In this document: positions 41,233 through 51,324 of the stretch, in pieces | How the letters are laid out: each line of letters begins with the position of its first letter | Numbering within the stretch: the first letter of the stretch is position 1 | From: JACDER01 sp963717765 | Lineage (GTDB): Bacteria; Actinomycetota; Thermoleophilia; Gaiellales; Gaiellaceae | Length of the DNA: 64,000 nucleotides | Assembly: GCA_963717765.1 (NCBI GenBank) | Contig: CAVQWX010000004.1 | Coordinates: forward strand, 124,001-188,000 | Direction of reading: 5' to 3' | Made by a program: the position numbers and the translations under genes | Notes under the pieces: model-generated | The model's input: the letters and a program-made list of their open reading frames with translations, nothing else | The model's database searches: none | What the model was told of the DNA's origin: nothing

Positions 41233-42711
41233 GTGCGCCGGCTCGGCCTCCCTGCGGTGTTGTGCCTCCTAGCCTGTCTCGCCGCGTCCCCGGCGGCAGC
41301 GAAGGACATCGTCGCTCCCGCGCGCGGGGGCGTAGTCGTCGGCACGAACAAGGCCGACCGGATCACGGCGTCCGGCGGAGGCGTGCACACGATCCGCTGC
41401 AAGGCCGGGCGGGACATCGTCACCGCCGACCCAGGCGACACGGTCGCGTCCAACTGCGAGGTGGTCAGCCTGCAGGTCTCGCGCGACCAGTACCGAAACA
41501 CGTCCAGCCAGCACGAGACGCAGGTCGAGCCCGACAGCTTCGGTTTCGGTTCCACTGAGGTGACGACGTTCCAGAGCGGGCGCTTCGTCGACGGCGGCGC
41601 CTCCAACATCGGTTGGGCGACGTCCACCGATGCCGGGCTGACGTGGAAGTCCGGCTTCCTCCCCGGCCTGACGATGTTCGGCGCCCCTCCGGGCTTCTAT
41701 CCGCGGGCCAGCGACCCCGTCGTCACGTACGACGCCAGGCACGGCGCGTGGATGATCGTCAGCCTCGCGTTCTCGCCGACCGCGGATGCGTTCCTGGTCA
41801 GCCGCTCGGCGGACGGTCGGGGGTGGGACATGCCGGTGACCGCGTGGCAGTCGGATCACGACCTCGACTTCGACAAGCCCTGGATCAGCTGCGACAACTG
41901 GCAGGCGAGCCCCTACTTCGGAAACTGCTACCTCACCTGGGCCGACTTCGGCACCGGCGAGCTCGTCACGCAGACGTCTCGCGACGGCGGCCTCACGTGG
42001 AGCGCGCCCGTGCCGTCCCCCGCCTTCGGGAACGACTCGTTCAATGGGATGCAACCGGTCGTTCTCCCGAACGGCACGCTCGTCAACCTCTTTTCCGGCC
42101 GGGACACTCTCGCCGAGACCATCTCGACCGACGGCGGCACGACGTTCACGTCCGCGATCACCATCGTCCCGCAGGACTTCCTCGACGTCCCGCGCATCCG
42201 CAGCTCGCCTTTCCCTTCCGTCGAGGCCGACGCGGCCGGACGCATATATGCCGCGTGGAACGACTGCGGGAGGCGAAGGTCGTGCAACGGCGACGACATC
42301 GTCTTCATCTCCTCCGCAGACGGGCGGAGCTGGACGAAGCCGCGACGGGTGCCCACGGGCGGCACCGAGCCCGGTCACACGTACTTCACCCCGGGGCTCG
42401 GCGCGGACCCGGCACGGGCTGGACACATCGGGGTCGTCTACTACGTCATGAGGGCATGTAATTGCAGCGTCGGCGCGGCGTACATCGGCTCGAAGAACGG
42501 CGGAGCGACGTGGGGGAAGGCGCAGCGGCTGGACAGCCGTCCGCTCAAGCCGAGCTGGATCGCCCGGACGACCCTCGGCCTGATGCTTGGCGACTACATC
42601 TCGCTGTCCTTCGTCAACGGCAAGCCCATGCCGGTCTTCGTGCTCGCGTCGCCACCGGCGGGGAAGAGTCTGCGCGAGCCCATGTTCGTGACGGTTCGCG
42701 GGATCGGCTGA
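41233..42711 (+). CDS. Secreted BNR/sialidase-fold repeat protein
   Basis: A 492-residue exported beta-propeller. Signal peptide RRLGLPAVLCLLACLAASPA is followed by one RTX-like calcium motif region (GTNKADRITASGGG, then CKAGRDIVTADPGDTVASNC), a module often seen in Thermoleophilia secreted proteins. Bacterial-neuraminidase repeats SxDGGxTW recur (STDAGLTWKSG, SRDGGLTWSAP, SADGRSWTKP, SKNGGATWGKA). Catalytic sialidase residues are not apparent, so it is more likely a binding or scaffold protein than a glycosidase. Confidence 0.8.
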   Translation: MRRLGLPAVLCLLACLAASPAAAKDIVAPARGGVVVGTNKADRITASGGGVHTIRCKAGRDIVTADPGDTVASNCEVVSLQVSRDQYRNTSSQHETQVEPDSFGFGSTEVTTFQSGRFVDGGASNIGWATSTDAGLTWKSGFLPGLTMFGAPPGFYPRASDPVVTYDARHGAWMIVSLAFSPTADAFLVSRSADGRGWDMPVTAWQSDHDLDFDKPWISCDNWQASPYFGNCYLTWADFGTGELVTQTSRDGGLTWSAPVPSPAFGNDSFNGMQPVVLPNGTLVNLFSGRDTLAETISTDGGTTFTSAITIVPQDFLDVPRIRSSPFPSVEADAAGRIYAAWNDCGRRRSCNGDDIVFISSADGRSWTKPRRVPTGGTEPGHTYFTPGLGADPARAGHIGVVYYVMRACNCSVGAAYIGSKNGGATWGKAQRLDSRPLKPSWIARTTLGLMLGDYISLSFVNGKPMPVFVLASPPAGKSLREPMFVTVRGIG

Positions 42712-42712
42712 C

Positions 42713-42718
42713 TACGAT
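42713..42718 (+). promoter_or_regulatory. -10 element of xdhC, leaderless start
   Basis: TACGAT followed by seven bases and the ATG of xdhC at 42726. The box overlaps the end of the upstream gene by none and starts one base after its stop. Confidence 0.45.
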
Positions 42719-42725
42719 TTCGCCC

Positions 42726-43730
42726 ATGAGAGAGATCCTGGCCGACGCCGAGCGCTGGCAGGCGCGCGGCGAGCGATTCGCGCTCGCGACCGTCGTCGCG
42801 ACACGCCGCTCGGCTCCGCGCCCGGTCGGCTCGAAGCTGGCGGTCTCGGACGGCGGCGAGATGGCCGGCTCGGTGTCGGGCGGATGCGTCGAGAACGACG
42901 TGTACGAGCACGCGAAGCAGGTGCTCGCCGGGGCGCCGCCGCAGCTCGTCACCTACGGGATCTCCGACGAGCTCGCGCTGTCGGTCGGATTGCCCTGCGG
43001 AGGAGAGATCGACGTGTTCGTCGAGGAAGCGGACCCCGCGCTTGTCGGCCGCATCCGCGCATTGCTCGAGCGGGGCGAGCGCGCCGTCCTTTTCACCGTC
43101 GTCGAGGGCGAGGGAGTGGGAACGCGCACGCTCTCGACCGACGAGGGAGACGCTCTCCGGCGCGGCCGGAGCCACCTGACCGAGGAAGGCAGGATCTTCG
43201 CGGACGTGTTCGGCCCACCGCCGCGGCTGCTCGTCTTTGGCGCGGTGGACACAGCCGAGGAGCTCTGCCGCCTGGCCAAGCGGCTCGGCTGGCACACGAT
43301 CGTCGCCGACGCGCGCGCAAGGTTCGCCACGCCCGAGCGCGTGCCGAGCGCCGACGAGCTGATCGTCGCGTGGCCCGAGGAGGCGCTCGCGCGAGTGCGG
43401 CCCGGAAGCGACACCGCCGTCGTCGTCCTCACCCACGACGACAAGTTCGACCTCCCCGCTCTAAAGGGCGCGCTCGAGACCGAGGCGCTCTACGTCGGCG
43501 CGCTCGGCTCGCGCCGCAACCAGGCGCGGCGGCGCGACCTGATGCTCGAGGCCGGGGTCACCGAGGAACAGCTCGAGCGGATCGCAGGCCCCTGCGGGCT
43601 CGACATCGGCGCCGCGACGCCGGCCGAGACGGCGCTTTCGATGATGGCCGAGATCCTGGCCGTGCGCGCCGGACGCGCCGGCGGCCCGCTGAAGGACGCT
43701 GCAGGCCGCATCCACGCCGGAGTGAGTTAG
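42726..43730 (+). CDS. xdhC: XdhC/CoxI-family molybdenum hydroxylase maturation protein
   Basis: A 334-residue protein that in this family binds and sulfurates molybdenum cofactor for insertion into xanthine dehydrogenase or CO-dehydrogenase-like enzymes. The N-terminal XdhC/CoxI domain has GSKLAVSDGGEMAGSVSGGC with the conserved Cys, and CGGEIDVFVE. The C-terminal Rossmann domain has RLLVFGAVDTAEELCRLAK and GALGSRRNQARRR. No molybdenum enzyme genes are in the window. Confidence 0.9.
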   Translation: MREILADAERWQARGERFALATVVATRRSAPRPVGSKLAVSDGGEMAGSVSGGCVENDVYEHAKQVLAGAPPQLVTYGISDELALSVGLPCGGEIDVFVEEADPALVGRIRALLERGERAVLFTVVEGEGVGTRTLSTDEGDALRRGRSHLTEEGRIFADVFGPPPRLLVFGAVDTAEELCRLAKRLGWHTIVADARARFATPERVPSADELIVAWPEEALARVRPGSDTAVVVLTHDDKFDLPALKGALETEALYVGALGSRRNQARRRDLMLEAGVTEEQLERIAGPCGLDIGAATPAETALSMMAEILAVRAGRAGGPLKDAAGRIHAGVS

Positions 43731-43786
43731 CCGAAGTCGCGGAGAACGATCAAGTGATCGCGGGCGACTCGCGGCAAGATCGGCCC

Positions 43787-44716
43787 GTGGGCTCGCAGCG
43801 GGACACCTTCATGGACTTCATCGACGCGGTCGCCGCTGGCTTGGACGAGCCGGCGGACGGCGATCGGTTCGCCGCGCGAATGCACCTCTCCAGAGCACAG
43901 TTCGACCGCGTCGTGAAGGCGGCCGCCGGCGAGTCTCCCGGCCGCCTACGCCGTCGGGTGCTGCTCGAGCGCGCCGCATATCGGTTACTCGGCAGGACGG
44001 CAGGCATCCTCGAGGTGGCGGTCGAAGCTGGCTATTCCTCGAACGAGGCTTTCACCAGAGCGTTCACGCGCGCATACGGGCGCTCGCCTTCGGCCTGGCG
44101 CTCCCAGCCGGGGTCGATCCACCTGAGTGCGCCCAACCGTGTCCATTTCTTTCCACCAGGCGGCCTCCGGCTGCCCTCACAAAACGAGGTGACCTCGATG
44201 GATCTCATTCTGACGATGACCGAGCATCACATCTGGTTGCTCGATCAGATGATCGACCGCGCCGCCACGGTCGACGACGCCCGCCTCGACGCGCCGATCG
44301 AACTGTCCGTCGAAGGGATCGACGCTGATCCGACGCTGCGCTCACTCCTGTCCCGCCTCGTCGATCAGATGGAGATCTGGAACCACGCCGTGGCGAACCA
44401 ACCGTACGATTTCGCTCCCAAGAAGGGCGAGAGCATCGCGTCGATGCGCGCGCGGCTGGCGCGCAGTGGACCGGTGTTCCTCGGTCACGTCCGCGATTCG
44501 TGTGAGCGGGGACGCCTCGACGAGAGCTTCGTGGACACCACGACTGGCGAGCTTCAATTCTTCACGTACGGGGGGATGATCGCCCACGTTCTCACCTATG
44601 CGGCGCATCGGCGGACGCTCGCTTCCGGCGCACTTCACTCAGCCGGGGTCACCGATCTCGAGGACGATCCTCTCGCGTGGGAGCCGGTAAGGCCGGACGG
44701 CCCGACGCTCCCGTAG
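43787..44716 (+). CDS. AraC-type HTH regulator fused to a DinB-like domain
   Basis: A 309-residue protein. The N-terminal 100 residues are an AraC helix-turn-helix pair (AARMHLSRAQFDRVVKAAAG, then ILEVAVEAGYSSNEAFTRAF, then GRSPSAWR). After a linker, a four-helix DinB/YfiT-like bundle follows (MTEHHIWLLDQMIDRA, then FTYGGMIAHVLTYAAHRR, whose His residues may bind metal). Such fusions may sense a small thiol or toxic compound, but no ligand is known. GTG 43787 was chosen because CAAGAT lies six bases upstream; ATG 43811 is the alternative. Confidence 0.82.
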   Translation: MGSQRDTFMDFIDAVAAGLDEPADGDRFAARMHLSRAQFDRVVKAAAGESPGRLRRRVLLERAAYRLLGRTAGILEVAVEAGYSSNEAFTRAFTRAYGRSPSAWRSQPGSIHLSAPNRVHFFPPGGLRLPSQNEVTSMDLILTMTEHHIWLLDQMIDRAATVDDARLDAPIELSVEGIDADPTLRSLLSRLVDQMEIWNHAVANQPYDFAPKKGESIASMRARLARSGPVFLGHVRDSCERGRLDESFVDTTTGELQFFTYGGMIAHVLTYAAHRRTLASGALHSAGVTDLEDDPLAWEPVRPDGPTLP

Positions 44717-44774
44717 AGCGATCGAGCAGGCGCCGGCGGCCCCCTCGAGGAGAGCCGCCCGCGCATTCACGTGA

Positions 44775-46148
44775 CTACGGCTTGATGTTCTGGTTGAGGC
44801 AGAAGAGGTTGTTCGGGTCCCACTTCCTCTTCAGCGCGACCAGCCGGTCGTACTTCTCTTCGCTGCCGTAGGCGTACTTGATGCGCTCGTCTCCCTCGTC
44901 GCCGAGGAAGTTGACGTACGTCCCGACGGTGTGCGGCCGGACGGCCTCGCCGAGGCCCCTCGCCCAGGCGATGTGCCCCTCCTCGTCGTGTGGCTCGATC
45001 CAGTGTGCGATAGCGATCAGCGCGAACTGCGCGTTTCGGTAAGCGCACGCGGTGTCGTCCTCACCCACCCGCGCGATCGCGCCTCCCATGTGGCCGAAGT
45101 GGATCTCGCAGTGCGGTCCCGGCATCGCCGCCGCCTGCTCGATGACCGTCGCGATCAGCTCGTCGGAGACGTCGGGCACGTAGTCGCCCTTGATGTAGTA
45201 CGAGTGGCCGGCCGGGCCGGTCTCGTCGAACATCGACTGGAGCACGGGGTAGGGGAGCGGCTGGAAGAGGTCGATCGGCGGGCTGCCGTACTCGCGCAGG
45301 GGCTGCACTGCGCGCTCGCCCTCCGACAGGTCGCCGGCGTAGCAGCCCGCGACCACGACCACGGGATGTCCGACCATCTCCGGCGGCACGAACGGCGCCG
45401 GAGGCGCCGTGACCAGGAGCGCGTAGGTGGTCAGCGCTTCCGGGGCCGTCCTGCAGAACTCCCGGTAGTGCGCCAGAACGTCGGAGGCGCGGTCGATGGG
45501 ATACATGACGGCGCCGCCCAACACCATCCCGACCTCGTGCAGCTCGAACTCGAAGGAGGTCACGACGCCGAAGTTGCCGCCGCCGCCGCGGAGGCCCCAG
45601 AAGAGCTCCTCGTTCTCGTCGGCGCTCGCAGTGACGAGCTCCCCGGCCGCGGTGACCACGTCCGCCGAGATCAGGTTGTCGCAGGCGAGGCCGTGCTTGC
45701 GCATCAGCCAGCCGATCCCGCCGCCGAGCGTGAGACCCGCGATGCCCGTCGTCGAGACCTGGCCGCCCGGCGAGGCGAGCCCGAAGGCGCCGGTCTCGTG
45801 GTCGTAGGTGCCCCAGTTGACGCCGCCGTCCGCCCGGACGGTCTTCTTGACCGGATCGACCCGGACGCTGCGCATCGGGGAGAGATCCAGGACGAGCCCG
45901 TCGTCGCACGTCGAGTGGCCGGGGATGCTGTGGCCGCCCCCGCGGACGGAGAGGAGCATGCCGTTGTCGCGGGCGTAGTTGACGCCGGCGATCACGTCGG
46001 CAACGCCGGAACACCGCGCGATCAGCGCCGGCCGCCTGTCGAACATCGCGTTCCAGGTAAAGCGGCTTTGCTCGTAGCCGTCGTCGCCGGGCGCCAGCAG
46101 TGCTCCCCGGAACCCTTCGATGGCCACAGGGGCCTGTGTCTCAGTCAT
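44775..46148 (-). CDS. FAD-linked oxidoreductase, berberine-bridge-enzyme type
   Basis: A 457-residue flavoprotein of the PCMH/VAO family. FAD-binding segments SVRGGGHSIPGHSTCDDG (the His is the usual covalent FAD site), ASPGGQVSTTGIAGLTLGGG and LRGGGGNFGVVTSFEFELH are clear. A C-terminal BBE domain ends KRKWDPNNLFCLNQNIKP. The second covalent Cys of bicovalent members is replaced by Ser/Pro. Oxidises an unknown small alcohol or sugar-like substrate. ATG 46148 follows AGGGAG by about eight bases. Confidence 0.9.
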   Translation of the reverse strand: MTETQAPVAIEGFRGALLAPGDDGYEQSRFTWNAMFDRRPALIARCSGVADVIAGVNYARDNGMLLSVRGGGHSIPGHSTCDDGLVLDLSPMRSVRVDPVKKTVRADGGVNWGTYDHETGAFGLASPGGQVSTTGIAGLTLGGGIGWLMRKHGLACDNLISADVVTAAGELVTASADENEELFWGLRGGGGNFGVVTSFEFELHEVGMVLGGAVMYPIDRASDVLAHYREFCRTAPEALTTYALLVTAPPAPFVPPEMVGHPVVVVAGCYAGDLSEGERAVQPLREYGSPPIDLFQPLPYPVLQSMFDETGPAGHSYYIKGDYVPDVSDELIATVIEQAAAMPGPHCEIHFGHMGGAIARVGEDDTACAYRNAQFALIAIAHWIEPHDEEGHIAWARGLGEAVRPHTVGTYVNFLGDEGDERIKYAYGSEEKYDRLVALKRKWDPNNLFCLNQNIKP

Positions 46149-46240
46149 TCGAGTGTCTCCCTTGCTCGCAGTAGAGGAGCGCCGATCATAGGTTGGAACG
46201 AAGTCGCGGACGACGATCAAGTGACAGGCGTCGTCGTGCT

Positions 46241-46246
46241 GATAAT
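46241..46246 (+). promoter_or_regulatory. -10 element, leaderless start of a small secreted-protein gene
   Basis: GATAAT, five of six consensus bases, followed by six bases and the ATG at 46253. Confidence 0.5.
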
Positions 46247-46252
46247 GCCCTG

Positions 46253-46651
46253 ATGATCCGAGGGCTTCTTCTGCTCGCAGCACTGCTGGCGCTCCCGCTG
46301 CCGTTCGCGTCCGCGCAGGTCAAAGGAGCGCAGCTCTCGATCCTCGGCCGTTGGAAGGGAACCCTCCATCAGCGGAACGTGAGGCCCTTCGTCGTCACCG
46401 CGACCATTCGCGGATTCGACGCGCTGTCGCGGAACACCGTCCGTTACACCGGGATCGACTGCTCGGGGCACTGGACCTATCTGACCCGTAAGGGCCGCTC
46501 GTACGAGTTCCGCGAGGTCATCACGAGCGGCCGAGGAGGAAAATGCAAAGGCGCGGGGCGAGTGACACTCACGCAGGTGAGCACCCACCGCGCGAACTAT
46601 GTGTTCCGCGGCGGCGGCGTCGTCAGCCGCGGCGTCCTTCGCCGGCGCTAG
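46253..46651 (+). CDS. Small secreted protein of unknown function
   Basis: A 132-residue protein with a clear Sec signal peptide (LLLLAALLALPLPFASAQ). The mature part is basic and beta-rich with two Cys (TGIDCSGHW, GGKCKGAGR), probably one disulfide. Pattern WKGTL...YTGIDCSGHWTYL...YEFREVI...CKGAGRVTL looks like a repeated beta-hairpin domain of an unnamed secreted family. Its stop overlaps the convergent next gene by 4 bases. Confidence 0.7.
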   Translation: MIRGLLLLAALLALPLPFASAQVKGAQLSILGRWKGTLHQRNVRPFVVTATIRGFDALSRNTVRYTGIDCSGHWTYLTRKGRSYEFREVITSGRGGKCKGAGRVTLTQVSTHRANYVFRGGGVVSRGVLRRR

Positions 46652-46845
46652 GAGGAAGCGACCTCAGGCTGCTCGGACTCGATCTCGGACTGCCCCCCGT
46701 CAGCAGGCTCGTCGATCCACGTGCCGTTCTTCCGAGCGGCTTTCTCCGCGGCGGCAGCCTGCTTGCGCTCCCGCTTCTGCGTCCGCTTCAGCTCGACGGC
46801 ACGCTCCCGTTCGCGCTTCGTGACGGTTTGCCAGTTCTTGCTCAT
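46648..46845 (-). CDS. Small highly charged protein
   Basis: A 65-residue protein, MSKNWQTVTKRERERAVELK onwards, with a strongly charged Lys/Arg/Glu helix and an acidic tail (IESEQPEVASS). AGGGAG sits six bases before ATG 46845, supporting real translation. Composition suggests nucleic-acid or ribosome association, but no family is recognised. Confidence 0.65.
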   Translation of the reverse strand: MSKNWQTVTKRERERAVELKRTQKRERKQAAAAEKAARKNGTWIDEPADGGQSEIESEQPEVASS

Positions 46846-47075
46846 CGGGTCTCCCTTCGAATGCTGCGTTCGCCGGCTCGCGAGTGCGCGCCGTGGCCCC
46901 TCGTCGAACCACACCGTCCAGGGGACCGAAGAGGCCCTATCAGGCTAGTTGAAGACTCGGATCGAGCGGAGAATGCAGCGGAGCAGCTACAGTGGCTGCG
47001 TACACGAGCGAGTATCGGTTGCGCGACCTGCGCCACCTCTGCGCGTTCTTTCACTGGCAGGGGGAGGTGTTTCAT

Positions 47076-47282
47076 ATGGCAACCGGAACCGTGAAGTGGT
47101 TCAACAACGAGAAGGGCTACGGCTTCATCGAGCCCGAAGACGGCGGCAAGGACCTGTTCGTCCACCACAGCGCGATCCTCGGCGAGGGCTACAAGTCGCT
47201 CCCCGAAGGCGCGAAGGTCGAGTTCGAGAGCGCCGAAGGCGCGAAGGGCCCTGAGGCGAAGAACGTCCAGCCCGTCGCCTAG
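47076..47282 (+). CDS. csp: Cold shock protein (CspA family)
   Basis: A 68-residue single cold-shock domain that binds single-stranded nucleic acid. RNP1 KGYGFIEP and RNP2 LFVHHSAI are intact. ATG 47076 follows GGGGAGG at good spacing. The upstream gap of about 230 bases (46846-47075) probably carries its promoter and a 5' leader, as is usual for csp genes, but no specific promoter stands out. An in-frame GTG at 46992 would add 28 residues and is rejected. Confidence 0.95.
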   Translation: MATGTVKWFNNEKGYGFIEPEDGGKDLFVHHSAILGEGYKSLPEGAKVEFESAEGAKGPEAKNVQPVA

Positions 47283-47334
47283 CGGCGGACGCGAAGCGCG
47301 GAGCGATGCGGCTCGCGTGCATGAAGGAGGCGGC

Positions 47335-48018
47335 ATGGCGGAGAAAACCGACGTGCATGACATGACCCCGCTCGTGCCCGCCGAGCCGCAACGGCCGCTG
47401 CTTCGGGGCGTCCTCCATCTGGTGGGGCTCTTCGTCGCGCTCGTGGCCGGGGCGCTGCTCGTCCTTGGCTCGAACGGGCCTAGGCACGTCCTGGCGGCCG
47501 CGGTATTTGCCGCGTCGGTCGTCGTCATGCTCGGAGCAAGCGCGCTCTACCACCGCGTCACGTGGACGCCGCGGGTCAGGCCGTGGATGCGGAGGCTCGA
47601 CCATGCCGGGATCTACTTCCTCATAGCGGGGTCGTACACGCCGGTGGGTCTCCTGGTCCTCCACGGCTGGCTGCAGGTGGTCGTGCTCGCCGTCGTCTGG
47701 ACCGGAGCGGCCGCCGCGACGGTCTTGAATTTCTGCTGGGTGGGGGGGCCGAAGTGGGTCTCCGCCGGGATCGCGATCGGCATCGGCTGGGTCGGGATCG
47801 TCGCGCTCCCGCAGCTGCTCGATGCCGTCGGCGTCGTGCCGGTCCTGCTGATCGCCGCCGGAGGGATCGCCTACACGCTCGGCGGCGTCGTCTACGCGCG
47901 CCGCAAGCCGGACCCCGTGCCCTTCGTGTTCGGCTATCACGAGCTCTTCCATGCGCTCACGCTCGTTGCGCTCGCGCTGCAGTACGTCGCGTTCACCTTC
48001 TTCGTCATCGGTGCCTGA
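47335..48018 (+). CDS. Hemolysin III / PAQR-family membrane protein
   Basis: A 227-residue protein with seven hydrophobic helices of the YqfA/HlyIII/PAQR family. The metal-site pattern is present: ASALYHRVTW in helix 2 and FGYHELFHALTLVA in helix 7, with LDHAGIYFLIAGSYTP between. Family members may be zinc-dependent hydrolases affecting membrane lipids; the name hemolysin is historical. ATG 47335 follows AAGGAGG at five bases. It is 52 bases after csp and overlaps the next gene. Confidence 0.9.
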   Translation: MAEKTDVHDMTPLVPAEPQRPLLRGVLHLVGLFVALVAGALLVLGSNGPRHVLAAAVFAASVVVMLGASALYHRVTWTPRVRPWMRRLDHAGIYFLIAGSYTPVGLLVLHGWLQVVVLAVVWTGAAAATVLNFCWVGGPKWVSAGIAIGIGWVGIVALPQLLDAVGVVPVLLIAAGGIAYTLGGVVYARRKPDPVPFVFGYHELFHALTLVALALQYVAFTFFVIGA

Positions 48019-48277
48019 CGTGGAGATGAACGGGAAGATGCTGTGGTTCAACGCCGCGAAGGGTTTCGGCCTGATCTGCACCGAGGACGACGAACGGCTG
48101 CACGTCGACGCGAGCGCATTCGAAGCGGGGGAGGTTCCCCAGGGGCGCTGTGCGGGACGCGAGGTCGTCTTCGAGTTCGTCCTCGGCGACGGCGAGAAGC
48201 AGGCGGTCAACGTCAGGTTCGCCGCTGAGACCGCTTCGCGCCGGGCGCGCGTGCGTCAGGGAAGCCGGCACCGCTAG
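48011..48277 (+). CDS. Divergent cold-shock-domain protein
   Basis: An 88-residue protein with a cold-shock fold: NGKMLWFNAAKGFGLICTED at the RNP1 position and RLHVDASAFEAGE at RNP2. A basic tail (SRRARVRQGSRHR) follows. RNP2 lacks the aromatic Phe pair, so nucleic-acid binding may differ. Start choice is GTG 48011 (overlapping the previous stop by 8 bases), GTG 48020 or ATG 48026. Confidence 0.8.
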   Translation: MPDVEMNGKMLWFNAAKGFGLICTEDDERLHVDASAFEAGEVPQGRCAGREVVFEFVLGDGEKQAVNVRFAAETASRRARVRQGSRHR

Positions 48278-48283
48278 AGCGGG

Positions 48284-48793
48284 TTACCTCTCGGCTTGGC
48301 TCTTCTCGGCAATCCACGGCGCTGCGTCGTCCAGGGCGCTGCTTCGCTCAACGATGATGTCGACTGCGTCGTCGGCTGTCCACATCCAGATCATCTCGCT
48401 GTCCGGGTAGACGACGGCTCCGGCGGCTGCTGAATTAGAGGAAAACATCGCGACGCGGGCAGTGGACTCGCTGCTGTTCCGCACGAGGTGCGCTCCGGCG
48501 GGGCCGGATGGGAAGAAGACAAGGTCCCACGGTTCGAGCTGCTCCTCGCCGCCTGGATGCCGCAGGGTCGGGATGCCTGAGACAACCAGGAGCCACTCCT
48601 CCTCCGGCTCTTCGTAGTGGTAAGGACCGATCGCCTGGCCGGGAGGCAGCTCGTAGACGCTCAGCCCGGTGCGGGCGGCTCCGAGCGCCGCCCCGACGCG
48701 GCTACTGTTCCGCCGGAATCCCTCAGGCAGCTGTGGACGCGGCTCACACGCGATTGCGGCGAGGTTCGCTCGCCGAAGCGGGTCAGTACTCAT
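48284..48793 (-). CDS. Cupin-domain protein
   Basis: A 169-residue cupin. Motif one is YELPPGQAIGPYHYEEPEEE with His/Glu metal ligands, followed by EWLLVVSGIPTLRHPGGEEQ, and motif two is FFPSGPAGAHLVRN with the last His. Likely a metal-binding isomerase, dioxygenase or ligand sensor; the substrate is unknown. ATG 48793 follows AAGGAG by six bases. Confidence 0.85.
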   Translation of the reverse strand: MSTDPLRRANLAAIACEPRPQLPEGFRRNSSRVGAALGAARTGLSVYELPPGQAIGPYHYEEPEEEWLLVVSGIPTLRHPGGEEQLEPWDLVFFPSGPAGAHLVRNSSESTARVAMFSSNSAAAGAVVYPDSEMIWMWTADDAVDIIVERSSALDDAAPWIAEKSQAER

Positions 48794-48868
48794 TGGGACT
48801 CCTTCCGTGGGGTTCACCTACAGAAACTGTGGCCGGCCGAACGTCATCGCGGACCAACGGCCCGGCTC

Positions 48869-50763
<1,895 letters not shown>

Positions 50764-50767
<4 letters not shown>

Positions 50768-51312
50768 GACGCGCGGCCCATGATCTCCTCCACCACCTCC
50801 GACTTGGCGTCGGCGTAGTGCTGGACGTGCTCCCACTTCTGCGCGGCCAGCTCCCGCTTCGTGCGCAGGTACAGGTCCCGATCGGCCTCGTCGGAGCGCA
50901 GGTGGTCGCGGAAGCGGAGCATGCGTTCGAGCTCGGGGCATCCGGCGGGGAAGACGTGGAGGTTGACGGCTGGGTCGACGCCTTTCAAGAGCCGGTGCTC
51001 GAACCAGTCCGGCTCGCGGATCCGCAGCCCGTAGCCGGCTGCCTCGAGCGCGGGGACGTAGGCATCCTCGTCGGTCGTGTCCGCGACCTCCAGGTTGACG
51101 TCGATGATCGCCTTGGCCGGAAGCCCGGGCACCGACGTCGAGCCCACGTGCTCGACCGAGAGCGCTCGCTCCCCCAGCGCACTGCGGATCTTCTCCTCCT
51201 CACGCCGGTAGAGCTCCGGCCACTCCGGGTCGTACTCGACGAGCTCGACCTGCGCGTCGTGGGGCGTGCGCTCGCCGATCGTGACCGCGGCGAGGTAGTC
51301 CTCGCGTTCCAT
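50764..51312 (-). CDS. GrpB-family (UPF0157) nucleotidyltransferase-like protein
   Basis: A 182-residue member of the GrpB family within the nucleotidyltransferase superfamily: VELVEYDPEWPELYRREEEK, then VEHVGSTSVPGLPAKAIIDV with the conserved GSTS and Asp, then LHVFPAGCPE. Function unknown. ATG 51312 lies six bases after the minus-strand -10 TACCCT. It is divergent from the CaiB gene with an 11-base gap. Confidence 0.88.
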
Positions 51313-51324
51313 ATCGTCAGGGTA
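51312..51324. promoter_or_regulatory. Interlocked divergent leaderless promoters
   Basis: Plus-strand TATCGT (51312-51317) is six bases before ATG 51324. Minus-strand TACCCT (51324-51319) is six bases before ATG 51312. Each -10 element includes one base of the other gene's start codon. Confidence 0.5.

Noticed and set aside
46992..47075. In-frame N-terminal extension of the cold shock protein from GTG 46992
   Set aside because: The canonical csp start at 47076 has a strong ribosome-binding site and matches the family; the extension is unlike any cold-shock protein.
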